This document shows, in pieces, positions 34,260-43,651 of a stretch of DNA of 55,954 bases. Location of the stretch: the NCBI GenBank assembly GCA_021443545.1, contig JABUTU010000044.1, forward strand, positions 1 through 55,954, given 5' to 3'. Source of the stretch: Marinilabiliaceae bacterium (GTDB lineage Bacteria > Bacteroidota > Bacteroidia > Bacteroidales > Marinilabiliaceae). Under the pieces are notes generated by a model. It saw nothing but the letters and a program-made list of their open reading frames with translations. It was not told the origin of the DNA and ran no database searches. The translations under genes were made by a program, and so were the position numbers. How positions within the stretch are numbered: position 1 is the stretch's first letter; each line of letters opens with the position of its first letter.

Positions 34260-35051
34260 CTATTTAGAATACTCACTTACCAAATTTGTTAGTTCAACAA
34301 ATTCACTTACTGATAATTGTTCTGGGCGCATCTTCATAAACCTGTGGTCTTTTGTTTTCTCATAGTCAAAGTTTATTGATCTGATACTGTTCCAAATAGT
34401 TTTTCTTCTTTGATTGAATGTGCTTTTTACAACCAACCTAAAAAGTTTTTCATCGCAATTTAATTGCTTTACACTATTTCTTTTTAATCGTATGACGCCG
34501 CTTTTTACTTTTGGTGGTGGATTAAAAACATTTTCATCTACAGTAAAGAGATATTCAACATCATAATACGCTTGTAAAAATACACTAAGTATTCCATAAT
34601 CCTTATTACCTGGTCCACTTGATAATCGTTTAGCTACTTCTCTTTGTAACATACAAACAATCTCAGTTACTACATCTTTTTGTTCGAGAATATGGAAGAA
34701 TATTTGAGAACTTATATTGTATGGAAAATTACCAATAACACCAAAACTTGTATGGTCAAAAATATTAAATAGGTCTAACTTAAGAAAATCAGCCTCAATT
34801 AATTGATCTTTTGTTATATCGAAATGAGAGTGTAAAAAATTTACTGATTCAGAATCTACTTCTACCATTTTAAGATTTATATCATCTCTTTTTAAAAGAA
34901 ATTGAGTTAATACACCCATTCCAGGTCCTATTTCGAGAGTATTTATTTTGTTTGATTTAGTTGAATTATATGAATCACAAATTCTATTAGAAATAGATAA
35001 ATCTGTCAAAAAATGCTGACCAAGACTTTTTTTAGCTCTTACTAAATTCAT
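34260..35051 (-). CDS. rsmA: 16S rRNA dimethyladenosine transferase
   Basis: This 263-residue enzyme (KsgA) dimethylates the two adjacent adenines near the 3' end of 16S rRNA. It starts with the usual RAKKSLGQHFLTD, has the SAM loop LEIGPGMGVLTQ (39-50), the catalytic GNFPYNISS, and C-terminal VFNPPPKVKSGVIRLKR and FNQRRKTIWNSIR. The length is close to E. coli KsgA (273). It lies 64 bases downstream of hemW on the same strand. Confidence 0.95.
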   Translation of the reverse strand: MNLVRAKKSLGQHFLTDLSISNRICDSYNSTKSNKINTLEIGPGMGVLTQFLLKRDDINLKMVEVDSESVNFLHSHFDITKDQLIEADFLKLDLFNIFDHTSFGVIGNFPYNISSQIFFHILEQKDVVTEIVCMLQREVAKRLSSGPGNKDYGILSVFLQAYYDVEYLFTVDENVFNPPPKVKSGVIRLKRNSVKQLNCDEKLFRLVVKSTFNQRRKTIWNSIRSINFDYEKTKDHRFMKMRPEQLSVSEFVELTNLVSEYSK

Positions 35052-35114
35052 TTTAAAGTTATATTACTAAGGTAAAATGGATATCTAATATAGGTGTAAA
35101 TATATAAAAAATGA

Positions 35115-36245
35115 CTATACAAATAAGTCCGACACTATAACATTATACAACATCATTTTGTCTTCAGGAATAAATATATAATTACCAGTTCTTTTCAGCA
35201 GTCCATTACATATTTTTGATTGACATTTATCAAAAAATATAGTTTGATACTTTTGTAAAAATTTACTTTTAAGGTAATCTATGTCAATTCCTATATTAGT
35301 TCTTAACCTCAACATAACATATTCGTTAAACAAATCATCATCAGTCAAAATTTCATTTTCTCTTAAATAGACACCAGATACTTTAGAGTTAATATACCCT
35401 TTTAAATTTTCTACATTCTTCCATCTTAAATTTTTTCCATCGTAAGAAGAGGCTCCAGCTCCGAGTCCCAAATATGCAACTTTATTCCAATACGAAGAAT
35501 TATGCAAACCAACATAATTTGAATTCATTGAATAATTTGATATCTCGTAATGTAACCATCCATTATCTTTCAATATTTTATTAATCAAGTTATATTGTGC
35601 TATAACTTCCTCTTCACAAGGCAATTTTAAAATATTCTTTTTTAGTTGTTTTTCAAGTATAGTATTAGGTTCAACAGATAATGAATATGAAGATATATGA
35701 GTTGCTCCTAAATCAATTAATTGTTTAATATCATGTTCTACTATGTCAATAGTTTGATTGGGCAATCCTATTATATAATCAAGACTAATATTTGAAAAAT
35801 AATTTTTGAGTATATTAACTGATGAAATAGCCTTAAATGAATTATGTCTTCTATTAATAGTTTTCAATACAGTATCATCTAAACACTGAACACCCATACT
35901 AATTCTATTTACTCCTATACTCTTTAAGAAAGCAATATAATCTTCACTTACGTTATCTGGATTTAGTTCAAATGTAAATTCTTCGACTGAAGATATATCA
36001 AGTATATTATTAATAGAGGAGAAAAATGATTCATATAATTGTATATCAACTACTGAAGGAGATCCACCACCAATATAAATACTCTTTAATCTATATTTTT
36101 TAAACAAAGTAATCTCCTTTTTTAACTCATTTAATATAGCTTCAAAGTATGAATTAATATTCGACAAATCAGTAACACTATAAAAGCTACAATAAGTACA
36201 CTTTGTTATACAAAATGGTATATGAATATATAGTCCAAAACACAT
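35115..36245 (-). CDS. hemW: HemW-type radical SAM protein
   Basis: This 376-residue protein has the HemW-type radical SAM motif, Cys12, Cys16 and Cys19 in CITKCTYCSF, followed by IYIGGGSPS and ELNPDNV, and GVQCLDDTVLKTINRRHN. HemW binds heme and a 4Fe-4S cluster and is thought to act as a heme chaperone. It was formerly annotated as oxygen-independent coproporphyrinogen oxidase. The C-terminal domain (DDLFNEYVMLRLRTNIGID) is normal. Its ATG is only 15 bases from an exact parS palindrome, so its promoter must overlap or lie beyond that site. Confidence 0.9.
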   Translation of the reverse strand: MCFGLYIHIPFCITKCTYCSFYSVTDLSNINSYFEAILNELKKEITLFKKYRLKSIYIGGGSPSVVDIQLYESFFSSINNILDISSVEEFTFELNPDNVSEDYIAFLKSIGVNRISMGVQCLDDTVLKTINRRHNSFKAISSVNILKNYFSNISLDYIIGLPNQTIDIVEHDIKQLIDLGATHISSYSLSVEPNTILEKQLKKNILKLPCEEEVIAQYNLINKILKDNGWLHYEISNYSMNSNYVGLHNSSYWNKVAYLGLGAGASSYDGKNLRWKNVENLKGYINSKVSGVYLRENEILTDDDLFNEYVMLRLRTNIGIDIDYLKSKFLQKYQTIFFDKCQSKICNGLLKRTGNYIFIPEDKMMLYNVIVSDLFV

Positions 36246-36260
36246 AAAAATATCTTTAAT

Positions 36261-36276
36261 TGTTTCACGTGAAACA
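36261..36276. promoter_or_regulatory. parS site 1
   Basis: The 16-bp palindrome TGTTTCACGTGAAACA is identical to the well-known ParB-binding parS consensus. It lies 15 bases upstream of the hemW start codon in the candidate origin region. Confidence 0.85.
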
Positions 36277-36301
36277 TTGAAAATTAGTTAGTTACACCTC
36301 T

Positions 36302-36310
36302 TTATTAACA
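36302..36310 (+). other. DnaA-box-like 9-mer
   Basis: TTATTAACA, one mismatch (position 6) from TTATNCACA. It is followed two bases later by a second such 9-mer (36313-36321). Confidence 0.35.
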
Positions 36311-36312
36311 TG

Positions 36313-36321
36313 TTATTGACA
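36313..36321 (+). other. DnaA-box-like 9-mer
   Basis: TTATTGACA, one mismatch from TTATNCACA. An identical copy lies at 36404-36412. Confidence 0.4.
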
Positions 36322-36403
36322 TATTAAACAATGTAGTTGTAAAATTACTCAATTTTCTGATTTATTGATAGTTATAAATTTTTTAGTTTTAATATTATTA
36401 CAG

Positions 36404-36412
36404 TTATTGACA
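36404..36412 (+). other. DnaA-box-like 9-mer
   Basis: TTATTGACA, identical to the copy at 36313-36321. Confidence 0.4.
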
Positions 36413-36731
36413 TATGGTTGTTTAAAATTTAAGTATACAAAAATGACAAAAAAATTTGGCTTTGATAAGTAAATTATTACAAGAAAGGACTGACTGAAAT
36501 TTAATTAAAGTGGAGTCAAGTTTAAAAAATTAAGCCAACTGTACTTGTTCAAAAGTTGTATATATATGTGTTCAAAAAATGTTATTAGAGTGAATATATA
36601 TATTTATAACTCGTCATTGAATAAAATTTAAACATTAATTAATCATATTACGTAATAGAATTAACAAAAATTGTGTGTTCTATGAACATAGCTATTAATG
36701 ATTTTTACTAACTTTGTGAGAAATGAACATA

Positions 36732-36740
36732 TGTTGATAA
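36732..36740 (-). other. DnaA-box-like 9-mer
   Basis: The plus strand reads TGTTGATAA, giving TTATCAACA on minus, one mismatch from TTATNCACA. It overlaps the end of the palindrome AACATATGTT. Confidence 0.35.
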
Positions 36741-36906
36741 ACATTACTATTTATGGTTAATTATCTTTATATCAGCAAATAAACGGTGTTTATGGATAGT
36801 TAATAATTCATATTTAAAACTGAATAGTAATTAAATCAACAAATAGTATTTTTTTTTTTAAACTGAACTGAGAGAATATATTAATAATATAAAAGCAAAA
36901 TAGAAA

Positions 36907-37899
36907 ATGAGTGATATAAATAATATTAGTGTTGAAAAGGGTTATGTAGAAGCATTTGTAAGTCCTTTTACTGATCTTTTAGAAGATATTGAAATAATTA
37001 AAAAGCGCAAGAATGCATTAATTCTGGCCCACTATTATCAGAATTGGGCTATACAACAAGCAGCTGATTTTATTGGTGATAGTTTGGCATTAGCCCAAAA
37101 AGCTGTCTCTATTGATGCAGATATTATCATAATGTGCGGTGTTCACTTTATGGGAGAGACAGTAAAGATTTTAAATATGAACAAAAAGGTACTTGTTCCA
37201 GATTTAAATGCTGGATGCTCATTGGCTCAGAGTTGTAAAGAAGAAGATCTTAAAAAATTTAAGTCTGAACATCCTGATTATAAAATTATCAGCTATGTCA
37301 ACACAACTGCTGAGGTTAAAGCTATTTCTGATATTGTAGTTACAAGTGGTAATGCTGTAAAAATAGTAAATTCTCTTCCTAAAGAAGAAAAAATATTATT
37401 TGGTCCTGATAGAAATTTAGGTCGTTTTATAAATGAAAAAACAGGTAGAAAAATGTTGCTTTGGGATGGTGCCTGTCATGTTCACGAACGATTTAAAATT
37501 GATGATATTCTTGCATTGAAAGAAAGACATCCTGATGCTCTTATTTTGTCTCATCCCGAGTGTAAGAAGTCTATAGTGGATATTTCTGATTTTACTGGTA
37601 GTACTGCCGAAATGATTAAGTTTGTATCTAATTCATCAGCTGAGTCATTTATTATAGTTACAGAAGAGGGTATAATGAATGAGCTTAGAAGAAATTTTTC
37701 TGATAAAATATTCATTCCTGCTCCATCAGAATTTTTGAGTAGTCATGATTACTTTTGCAATGAGTGCGAATATATGAGGTTAAATACATTGGAGAAGTTG
37801 TATTTAACATTGAAATATGAATTACCAGAAATAACTGTAGAACCAGAATTAGCTGCTAAAGCTAAAAAGTCGATAGATACAATGTTATCTCTTTCTTGA
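36907..37899 (+). CDS. nadA: Quinolinate synthase
   Basis: This 330-residue enzyme condenses iminoaspartate with dihydroxyacetone phosphate to quinolinate in NAD synthesis. Visible family features are LILAHYYQNWAIQQAADFIGDSL (about 38-60), MCGVHFMGET with cluster Cys77, PDLNAGCSLAQSC, FGPDRNLGRFI, GACHVHERF, SHPECKK, and CNECEYMRLNTLEKLY near the end. Three cysteines suit the 4Fe-4S cluster. nadB and nadC are not adjacent. It is the first gene rightward from the candidate origin. A TAACTTTG box at 36709-36716 would give a leader near 180 nt, but this assignment is tentative. Confidence 0.94.
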   Translation: MSDINNISVEKGYVEAFVSPFTDLLEDIEIIKKRKNALILAHYYQNWAIQQAADFIGDSLALAQKAVSIDADIIIMCGVHFMGETVKILNMNKKVLVPDLNAGCSLAQSCKEEDLKKFKSEHPDYKIISYVNTTAEVKAISDIVVTSGNAVKIVNSLPKEEKILFGPDRNLGRFINEKTGRKMLLWDGACHVHERFKIDDILALKERHPDALILSHPECKKSIVDISDFTGSTAEMIKFVSNSSAESFIIVTEEGIMNELRRNFSDKIFIPAPSEFLSSHDYFCNECEYMRLNTLEKLYLTLKYELPEITVEPELAAKAKKSIDTMLSLS

Positions 37900-37916
37900 T
37901 TTTTAATTAATCATTT

Positions 37917-38306
37917 ATGATTCATTTAAAAAAAGATTTAAAGATTTTATTAGTAGAAGATAATCCATTAAATCAAAAATTAATGATGTTTAATCTTTCA
38001 AAGATGGGTTTTAACGTCACAATTATTGAGAATGGAAAAAAAGCCGTTGAGATCTATAGTTCTACTTTTTTTGATATCATACTAATGGATGTCATGATGC
38101 CGATTATGGATGGTTATGAAGCTACAAAGCTTATAAGGCAGTATGAGGCAACAACTGGTAATCATTCATATATAATAGGACTTACAAGTAATGTATATGA
38201 TTATGACAGAGAAAAATGCATAGAAACAGGTATGGATAATTATATACCTAAACCTTTCAATATTGATTTTTTTTGTGATATTCTTCATGAACAACACTTT
38301 TTGTAG
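37917..38306 (+). CDS. Orphan single-domain response regulator
   Basis: This 129-residue receiver domain has the acidic residues at 14-15, phospho-acceptor Asp58 in ILMDVMMPIMDG, Ser/Thr in IGLTSN and Lys in YIPKPF. It has no output domain. It lies 17 bases after nadA and 2 bases before ruvB, in a co-directional group with no kinase gene. It resembles the receiver domains of hybrid kinases (DNPLNQKLM). Its partner kinase cannot be named; it may serve a phosphorelay encoded elsewhere. Confidence 0.88.
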   Translation: MIHLKKDLKILLVEDNPLNQKLMMFNLSKMGFNVTIIENGKKAVEIYSSTFFDIILMDVMMPIMDGYEATKLIRQYEATTGNHSYIIGLTSNVYDYDREKCIETGMDNYIPKPFNIDFFCDILHEQHFL

Positions 38307-38308
38307 AA

Positions 38309-39349
38309 ATGTTTGATGATATAAGAAAAATAGCTACAACAGAGAATGATTTTGATCGACAACTTCGTCCTTCCCACTTTGATGATTTTACTGGTCAAGA
38401 TGGTATAGTAAAAAACTTAAATATTTTTGTTAAAGCTGCAAATTTAAGAAATGAGCCACTTGATCACGTTCTTCTTTATGGACCGCCAGGCTTAGGTAAA
38501 ACAACACTTTCTCATATTATAGCAAATGAATTAGGTAGTAATATTAAAGTTATTTCGGCACCTTCACTTGATAGGCCTGGTGATTTGGCTGGTATATTAA
38601 CTTCATTAGAATTACATGATGTTCTATTTATAGATGAAATTCATCGTCTTACTCCTGTTATTGAAGAGTATCTCTATAGTGCTATGGAGGATTATAAAAT
38701 AGATATTGTTATAGATAAAGGTCCTGCTGCACGTACTATACAAATAGATATTAATCCTTTTACAATGATTGGAGCTACTACTCGTAGTGGTCTTCTGACA
38801 GCCCCATTAAGAGCGCGTTTTGGTATATCTTTTCATTTTCAAAATTACGATATTCCTACTTTATCAAAAATTCTTAAAAGGTCGTCTTCAATACTTAATA
38901 TTGAAATAGATGAGGATTCATGCATAGAATTAGCACGCCGCTCAAGAGGTACACCTCGTATAGCTAATGCTTTATTAAGGAGAGTACGTGATTTTGCACA
39001 AGTAGTAGGTAATGGTCATATAGATATTGAACTAACTAAGTCAAGCTTAGAAGCTCTAAATATTGATTCATTTGGACTTGATGAAGTTGATAGAAAAATT
39101 CTCACCACAATAATTGATAAGTTTTGTGGTGGACCTGTTGGTTTATCTACAATTGGTACTGCCATAGGTGAAGATCCAGGAACAATAGAAGATGTTTTTG
39201 AACCTTATTTAATTCAGCAAGGTTTTATAAAGCGCACTTCTCGCGGTAGGGTAGTAACAGAACAAGCTTACAAGCATTTTAATAGAAATGGTTTTCTTCC
39301 TCTACAACCTTCTCTTTTTGATGTTGATAACGATAATAATTTTAATTAA
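38309..39349 (+). CDS. ruvB: Holliday junction branch migration ATPase
   Basis: This 346-residue hexameric AAA+ motor works with RuvA on Holliday junctions. It has RPSHFDDFTGQ, Walker A GPPGLGKT (58-65), Walker B LFIDEIHR near 106-113, GATTRSGLLTAPLRARFG, and the C-terminal winged helix (GLSTIGTAIGEDPGTIEDVFEPYLIQQGFIKRTSRGR). Length matches E. coli RuvB (336). Its stop overlaps the next start by one base. Confidence 0.96.
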   Translation: MFDDIRKIATTENDFDRQLRPSHFDDFTGQDGIVKNLNIFVKAANLRNEPLDHVLLYGPPGLGKTTLSHIIANELGSNIKVISAPSLDRPGDLAGILTSLELHDVLFIDEIHRLTPVIEEYLYSAMEDYKIDIVIDKGPAARTIQIDINPFTMIGATTRSGLLTAPLRARFGISFHFQNYDIPTLSKILKRSSSILNIEIDEDSCIELARRSRGTPRIANALLRRVRDFAQVVGNGHIDIELTKSSLEALNIDSFGLDEVDRKILTTIIDKFCGGPVGLSTIGTAIGEDPGTIEDVFEPYLIQQGFIKRTSRGRVVTEQAYKHFNRNGFLPLQPSLFDVDNDNNFN

Positions 39350-40818
39350 TGAGTAAACTTTCTTCACTTGCCTCTGATACTGTTGTATACGGCGCAAGTA
39401 CTATTCTCGGTCGTGTATTGAATTGGCTATTAATGCCTTTTTACATTAGAATTATTCCAAAATATGAATATGGTGAAGTTGTAAATACTTATAGTATAAT
39501 TGCTATTCTTCTTGTTCTTGTTACTTTAGGATTTGAAACTGGTTATTTTAGATTTGTAACTACGTCTAATAGAAATATACTTTTTAATACATTAAGTGTT
39601 ACTATTTTTTTATTTGGGTCTTTTATTACCTTGCTATTATCTTTCTTTTCAGATTTTTTCTCAAGTATATTTCAATTTAATAGTTCCAGTTTTAGTATAA
39701 TACTTCTCTTATCTCTTATTGTATTAGTTGATTCTTATAATAGCATATACTTTGCAGATTTACGTTTTGAAAAGAAAAGTATAAAATATTCTCTATTAAG
39801 ACTATTACAAGTTATACTTACAATTATACTAAATATTATTTTTCTCTTTTATCTTAGATATTTAAATTTTTTTGGTATAGACTTCTCTTCTTTTGGAGAT
39901 GTTCAATATATTCTATTAGCTAATTTATTAGGTTCTGTCTCCTCTTTATTTTTCTTTTTGCCAGCTTATTTAAAGTCTCCTAAGATATTTGATTTTAATA
40001 TTTTAAAATCTATATTAGTATATTGTATTCCACTTGTAGGAATGGGTTTTTTTGGTATTGCTAACCAAGAGATTGAAAAACTATTAATACCAGTTTTAGA
40101 TAATTCTTCTGACCCTCATGCTCAGTTGGCTATTTATGGTGCTAACTTTAAAATTGGAGTTTTAATGGCGATATTTACTCAGTCATTCAGGCTTGCTTTC
40201 GAACCCTTTTTCTTCAAGGAAAATAAGTCTAAAAATACCAACACTCAGTTATATGCAGATGCAATGAAGTATTTTGTAATATTTGGTCTATTGATATTTG
40301 CTTCTGTAATTCTATTCTTACCTTTTATTAGTTTATTTCTTACTTCTTCATACTTAGAAGGTAATATTGTAATTCCTATAATTCTTTTAAGTCAACTTTT
40401 GTTTGGAATATACTACAATCTGAGTATATGGTATAAATTGACTGATAAAACTTATTTTGGCATTATTTTCTCATGTTCAGGTCTGTTAGTTAATATTGTA
40501 GTCAACTTCTATTTAATACCTATTTATGGTTATGTTGGAGCTGCAATTTCATCACTTATAAGTTATTTTGTTATGGTGATACTCAGCATTGTATTTGGTA
40601 ATAAATACTACTATATCAACTATCCTATTTTAAAGATTTTATTTTTATCTTTATGTACAATAGGTATTACTGCTTTATTCTACTATATCATGACGATTTC
40701 AAAAATTTACTGGTTAGTTTGGGCAGTTTTAGGAATATTTTCTATATTAGTGCTTTTCTACTTCACTGAAAAAAATAATATATTAAAATTACTAAAATAT
40801 GGAAAACATAAAAATTAA
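39349..40818 (+). CDS. Polysaccharide flippase, MATE-like/Wzx family
   Basis: This 489-residue membrane protein has about 12-14 hydrophobic helices and the N-terminal motif of oligosaccharide flippases ([35 protein letters not shown]). It probably moves lipid-linked sugars across the inner membrane. The coding DNA is very AT-rich, with many Phe, Ile and Leu codons. It starts within the stop of ruvB and its last 20 bases overlap dut. It is not in a glycosyltransferase cluster, so the substrate is unknown. In this phylum such genes often sit next to dut. Confidence 0.85.
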   Translation: MSKLSSLASDTVVYGASTILGRVLNWLLMPFYIRIIPKYEYGEVVNTYSIIAILLVLVTLGFETGYFRFVTTSNRNILFNTLSVTIFLFGSFITLLLSFFSDFFSSIFQFNSSSFSIILLLSLIVLVDSYNSIYFADLRFEKKSIKYSLLRLLQVILTIILNIIFLFYLRYLNFFGIDFSSFGDVQYILLANLLGSVSSLFFFLPAYLKSPKIFDFNILKSILVYCIPLVGMGFFGIANQEIEKLLIPVLDNSSDPHAQLAIYGANFKIGVLMAIFTQSFRLAFEPFFFKENKSKNTNTQLYADAMKYFVIFGLLIFASVILFLPFISLFLTSSYLEGNIVIPIILLSQLLFGIYYNLSIWYKLTDKTYFGIIFSCSGLLVNIVVNFYLIPIYGYVGAAISSLISYFVMVILSIVFGNKYYYINYPILKILFLSLCTIGITALFYYIMTISKIYWLVWAVLGIFSILVLFYFTEKNNILKLLKYGKHKN

Positions 40819-41242
40819 AATAGTAAATAAATCATCAAATCCTCTTCCGGAGTATGCTACCGATCAGGCTGCTGGTTTAGATTTAAGATCTAATAATCTT
40901 GAGCCTATAGTTCTTAAGCCTCTTGAGAGATGTTTAGTCCCAACAGGCCTTTACATTGAATTACCAGTTGGTTATGAAGCACAGGTTAGACCGCGTAGTG
41001 GTTTGGCTTTAAAAAGTGGTATAACTGTCTTAAATACTCCTGGAACTATTGATAGTGATTATAGAGGCGAGATAGGTGTTATACTCGTTAATATCAGTAG
41101 TTCAGAATTTACTATTAATTTTGGTGAGAGAATTGCACAATTAATTATATCTAAACATGAACACGCTGTTTTCTTTGAAGTAGAGTCGCTTTCAGAATCC
41201 GCAAGAGGTGAGGGTGGTTTTGGTCATACAGGAGTTAATTAA
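40799..41242 (+). CDS. dut: Deoxyuridine 5'-triphosphate nucleotidohydrolase
   Basis: This 147-residue trimeric dUTPase hydrolyses dUTP to dUMP. Its five conserved motifs are visible: [44 protein letters not shown], and the terminal GEGGFGHTG. It overlaps the flippase gene by 20 bases and lies 3 bases before the TPR gene. Confidence 0.96.
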   Translation: MENIKIKIVNKSSNPLPEYATDQAAGLDLRSNNLEPIVLKPLERCLVPTGLYIELPVGYEAQVRPRSGLALKSGITVLNTPGTIDSDYRGEIGVILVNISSSEFTINFGERIAQLIISKHEHAVFFEVESLSESARGEGGFGHTGVN

Positions 41243-41245
41243 ATT

Positions 41246-42946
41246 ATGAAATACTTTTTTATATTATTATATACATTACATTCCATTTGTTCTTTTGCTC
41301 AAATGGTCGATACAGAGTCCTTGTTTAATTATCTATTTCTTGATGCTTTAAAGAATAAACATAAAGAGCAATATAATCAAGCATTGCAATCATATTCCAA
41401 TTGTTATAAGTTGGACGATAAAAGTAGTTTAATCCCTTTTGAAATCTCAAGATTATATCTCGCAGCTAATCAATATGAAGAAGCAAATTTATGGATAGAT
41501 AGAGCTTTAGCGAACGATACAACTCATAACACTACGTATATAAAATACGCAACATCTCTGAAGATATACTTTGGAATGTATGAAAATGCGAAGAATCTAT
41601 ATCTAAATCTTGTTACAACTGAGCCAGAAGAGCCTACACATAAATTAATGTTAGCAAGGCTTTATTCTCAACTCAATAAACCTGATTCTGCGCACATGTG
41701 GTTAGATAGAATCTCCACAGATAGAATACCATGGTTAACTATTCAACTTGAGCATGTAGATTTGTATGAACGAGAACTCAATCCCAGAAAAGCTGAAAAG
41801 GTTCTCTATAATATCCTTAAACACGACCAAATTACTGCTGAACCATATATCTACTTATCCAAATATTATTTCAAAGTTAAAGACGATAAAAAGGCCCTTA
41901 AAATGTTATTTAAGGGTTTAGAAAAAGAGAAAGGAGAACTCGTTCTATTTGATTTAGCTGACTACTATTTATCTAATAAAGATATTGATTCATTTAAGAA
42001 ATATTCTTTACAAGCCTGCCGATCTGAGCTACTACCTGCAAATAGTAAAACAGAGAAGATAAAATTCTATTTAAGCTACTCAATTGAGAATAAAATTTTT
42101 TCAAATGAGGATAATTTTATTTTAAATTTGATTAATGCTGCAGTTGAAAAAGATCCTGATGATGAGCAGCTTAATTATCTTCTTGCTTCATACCTCAGTT
42201 ATATTAAAGAAAATGTCAAGGTTATTTCTTTAATGAAAAAATATCTAAGCAATCATAATCCTGATGTTAACTACTACACTCTCCTAATTTATACTCTTTT
42301 AAACGCCGATAATCCCGATTGGCCTTACATAGAAAAAGTTGTTGATAAAGGATTAAATTTTTATTATACTCATAACTATTTAGTTTTAGTAAAGGCCCTT
42401 TGTTATAATAACCAGAAAGATTTCTCATCTTCTGTCACTCTGTTAACAAAATTCTTCGAAGACGTTGATATTGATAAATCTTCAAACGACAAGCAATCAT
42501 ATGTAGATTTACTTAATATTTTAGCGGAATCGTACTATTATTCTGGAGATACCGCTAACTGTTTCTCTACTTACGACAAACTTCTTTCTTTAGATACCTC
42601 AAATTTTTTAGCTTTGAATAATTATAGTTACTATTTATCGCTCTTAGGCGAGAGGTTAGATGAAGCCGAAAAAATGAGTCGTATTACCGTTCAAGCAGAG
42701 CCAACTAATTCAACTTATTTAGATACCTATGCATGGGTATTATTCAAAAAGAAGCAGTATTCTCTATCTTTAATAATGATTGAATCGGCAATTAATTGTT
42801 TAAAAAGTGAATCTGCAGAAATCAGAGAACATTACGGAGATATTCTCTCAGCTATGGGACGTAATGAGGATGCAGTGGTTCAATGGAAAATTGCCTATTC
42901 ATTAGATACTTCAAAACAATATCTTTTAGAAAAAATAGATCAATGA
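41246..42946 (+). CDS. Exported tetratricopeptide-repeat protein
   Basis: This 566-residue protein has a signal peptide (MKYFFILLYTLHSICSFAQ) and about ten TPR-like helical repeats (for example EEANLWIDRALANDTTHNTTYIKYA, AEKVLYNILKHDQITAEPYIYLSKYYF, and near the C-terminus a repeat in TYAWVLFKKKQYSLSLIMI). It probably acts as a periplasmic scaffold. In Bacteroidota the dut-TPR-DUF4292-EnvC order is common and suggests a shared role in cell-wall or envelope work, but the function is unproven. Its stop overlaps the next gene's start (ATGA). Confidence 0.85.
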   Translation: MKYFFILLYTLHSICSFAQMVDTESLFNYLFLDALKNKHKEQYNQALQSYSNCYKLDDKSSLIPFEISRLYLAANQYEEANLWIDRALANDTTHNTTYIKYATSLKIYFGMYENAKNLYLNLVTTEPEEPTHKLMLARLYSQLNKPDSAHMWLDRISTDRIPWLTIQLEHVDLYERELNPRKAEKVLYNILKHDQITAEPYIYLSKYYFKVKDDKKALKMLFKGLEKEKGELVLFDLADYYLSNKDIDSFKKYSLQACRSELLPANSKTEKIKFYLSYSIENKIFSNEDNFILNLINAAVEKDPDDEQLNYLLASYLSYIKENVKVISLMKKYLSNHNPDVNYYTLLIYTLLNADNPDWPYIEKVVDKGLNFYYTHNYLVLVKALCYNNQKDFSSSVTLLTKFFEDVDIDKSSNDKQSYVDLLNILAESYYYSGDTANCFSTYDKLLSLDTSNFLALNNYSYYLSLLGERLDEAEKMSRITVQAEPTNSTYLDTYAWVLFKKKQYSLSLIMIESAINCLKSESAEIREHYGDILSAMGRNEDAVVQWKIAYSLDTSKQYLLEKIDQ

Positions 42947-43650
42947 AGTATTTTTATTTAATTATATTTATATTTATTTTTCTTTTATCTTGTTCTAAAA
43001 GTAAAGAAAACAATTTCAATGAAGAGCAATTGTATATAAAGAATATTCTTACAAAGAAACATGATTCTTTATCGATTGTCTCACCTGTTATTATTTCTTC
43101 TTATTCTGCTCCTAAATCAAAAATATCTATATCTACGCCTCAAAAAGATTATACATTAAATCTATCTATAAAAATAATTTCAGATAGCTTGGTGAAGTTT
43201 TCTGTTTTTGCTCCTATCATTCCAGTCACATTAGCCAATATAACAATTTCACGTGATTCATTACTTGTTCGTAGTTCACTAATGGATTTTAATCTGAATG
43301 AATCTGTTCCTCCATTATTTGTACATTCTATACAATCTGTATTCTACGGAACTATAGATAATAAACTTTTTCACTATTTAGAAACAGATTCTATTTTGCT
43401 CAAAACAGATTTTTTTCATTTATATTCATCTTTTAATAATATACAATCGGAATTTGTTTTAGACTCTTCTCTTCATATTAATAAAGTATTATTATCAAGT
43501 AACGACTTATGTTTGTGTTTGTCTTCGGATGATTATTCGTTTGTAGATAAAGTAATGTTACCACATAATATAAATTTTAATTTTTCTACTCAAAGTCAAT
43601 CATCAAATGCGACCTTGAAATTATCAAGTATAAAACTAAATATTAGATAA
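42943..43650 (+). CDS. DUF4292-family lipoprotein
   Basis: This 235-residue protein starts at the ATG overlapping the TPR stop (42943). An in-frame ATG at 42883 would add 20 residues that do not form a good signal. The chosen start gives MKYFYLIIFIFIFLLSCSK, a lipoprotein signal with the acylated Cys at residue 17. The rest shows a beta-strand ladder (YTLNLSIKIISDSLVKFSVFAP) as in LolA/LolB-like DUF4292 proteins. It is likely to be in the envelope and could carry lipid or lipoprotein. It lies one base before the EnvC-like gene. Confidence 0.78.
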   Translation: MKYFYLIIFIFIFLLSCSKSKENNFNEEQLYIKNILTKKHDSLSIVSPVIISSYSAPKSKISISTPQKDYTLNLSIKIISDSLVKFSVFAPIIPVTLANITISRDSLLVRSSLMDFNLNESVPPLFVHSIQSVFYGTIDNKLFHYLETDSILLKTDFFHLYSSFNNIQSEFVLDSSLHINKVLLSSNDLCLCLSSDDYSFVDKVMLPHNINFNFSTQSQSSNATLKLSSIKLNIR

Positions 43651-43651
43651 T

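Larger units (their letters stand above)
36246..36906. other. AT-rich gene-free region, candidate replication origin
   Basis: This 661-base gap separates leftward hemW from rightward nadA and holds no convincing ORF. It contains parS at 36261-36276 and four DnaA-box-like 9-mers that differ from TTATNCACA only at position 6: TTATTAACA (36302-36310), TTATTGACA (36313-36321 and 36404-36412) and TTATCAACA (36732-36740, minus). There are long A/T runs (for example 36850-36860) and a TAACTTTG box at 36709-36716. Most genes on both sides point away, as is common for a chromosomal origin. Neither dnaA nor dnaN is adjacent, so the call is inferred. Confidence 0.5.

Noticed and set aside
31860-36245. 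Horizontal transfer as the cause of low GC
   Set aside because: The same low GC covers core genes (rsmA, hemW, ruvB, mnmG, uvrC) and there are no integrases, transposases or direct-repeat borders.
42883-42942. Longer start for the DUF4292 lipoprotein
   Set aside because: The extra 20 residues overlap the TPR gene and break the lipoprotein signal. The ATG at 42943 overlaps the TPR stop as ATGA and gives a clean lipobox.
43248-43263. A third parS-like site in the DUF4292 gene
   Set aside because: TTTCACGTGA is present but only 12 of 16 positions match the full palindrome, and it lies inside a coding region. Other CACGTG hexamers (near 4667, 6157, 6296, 10698) match even less.
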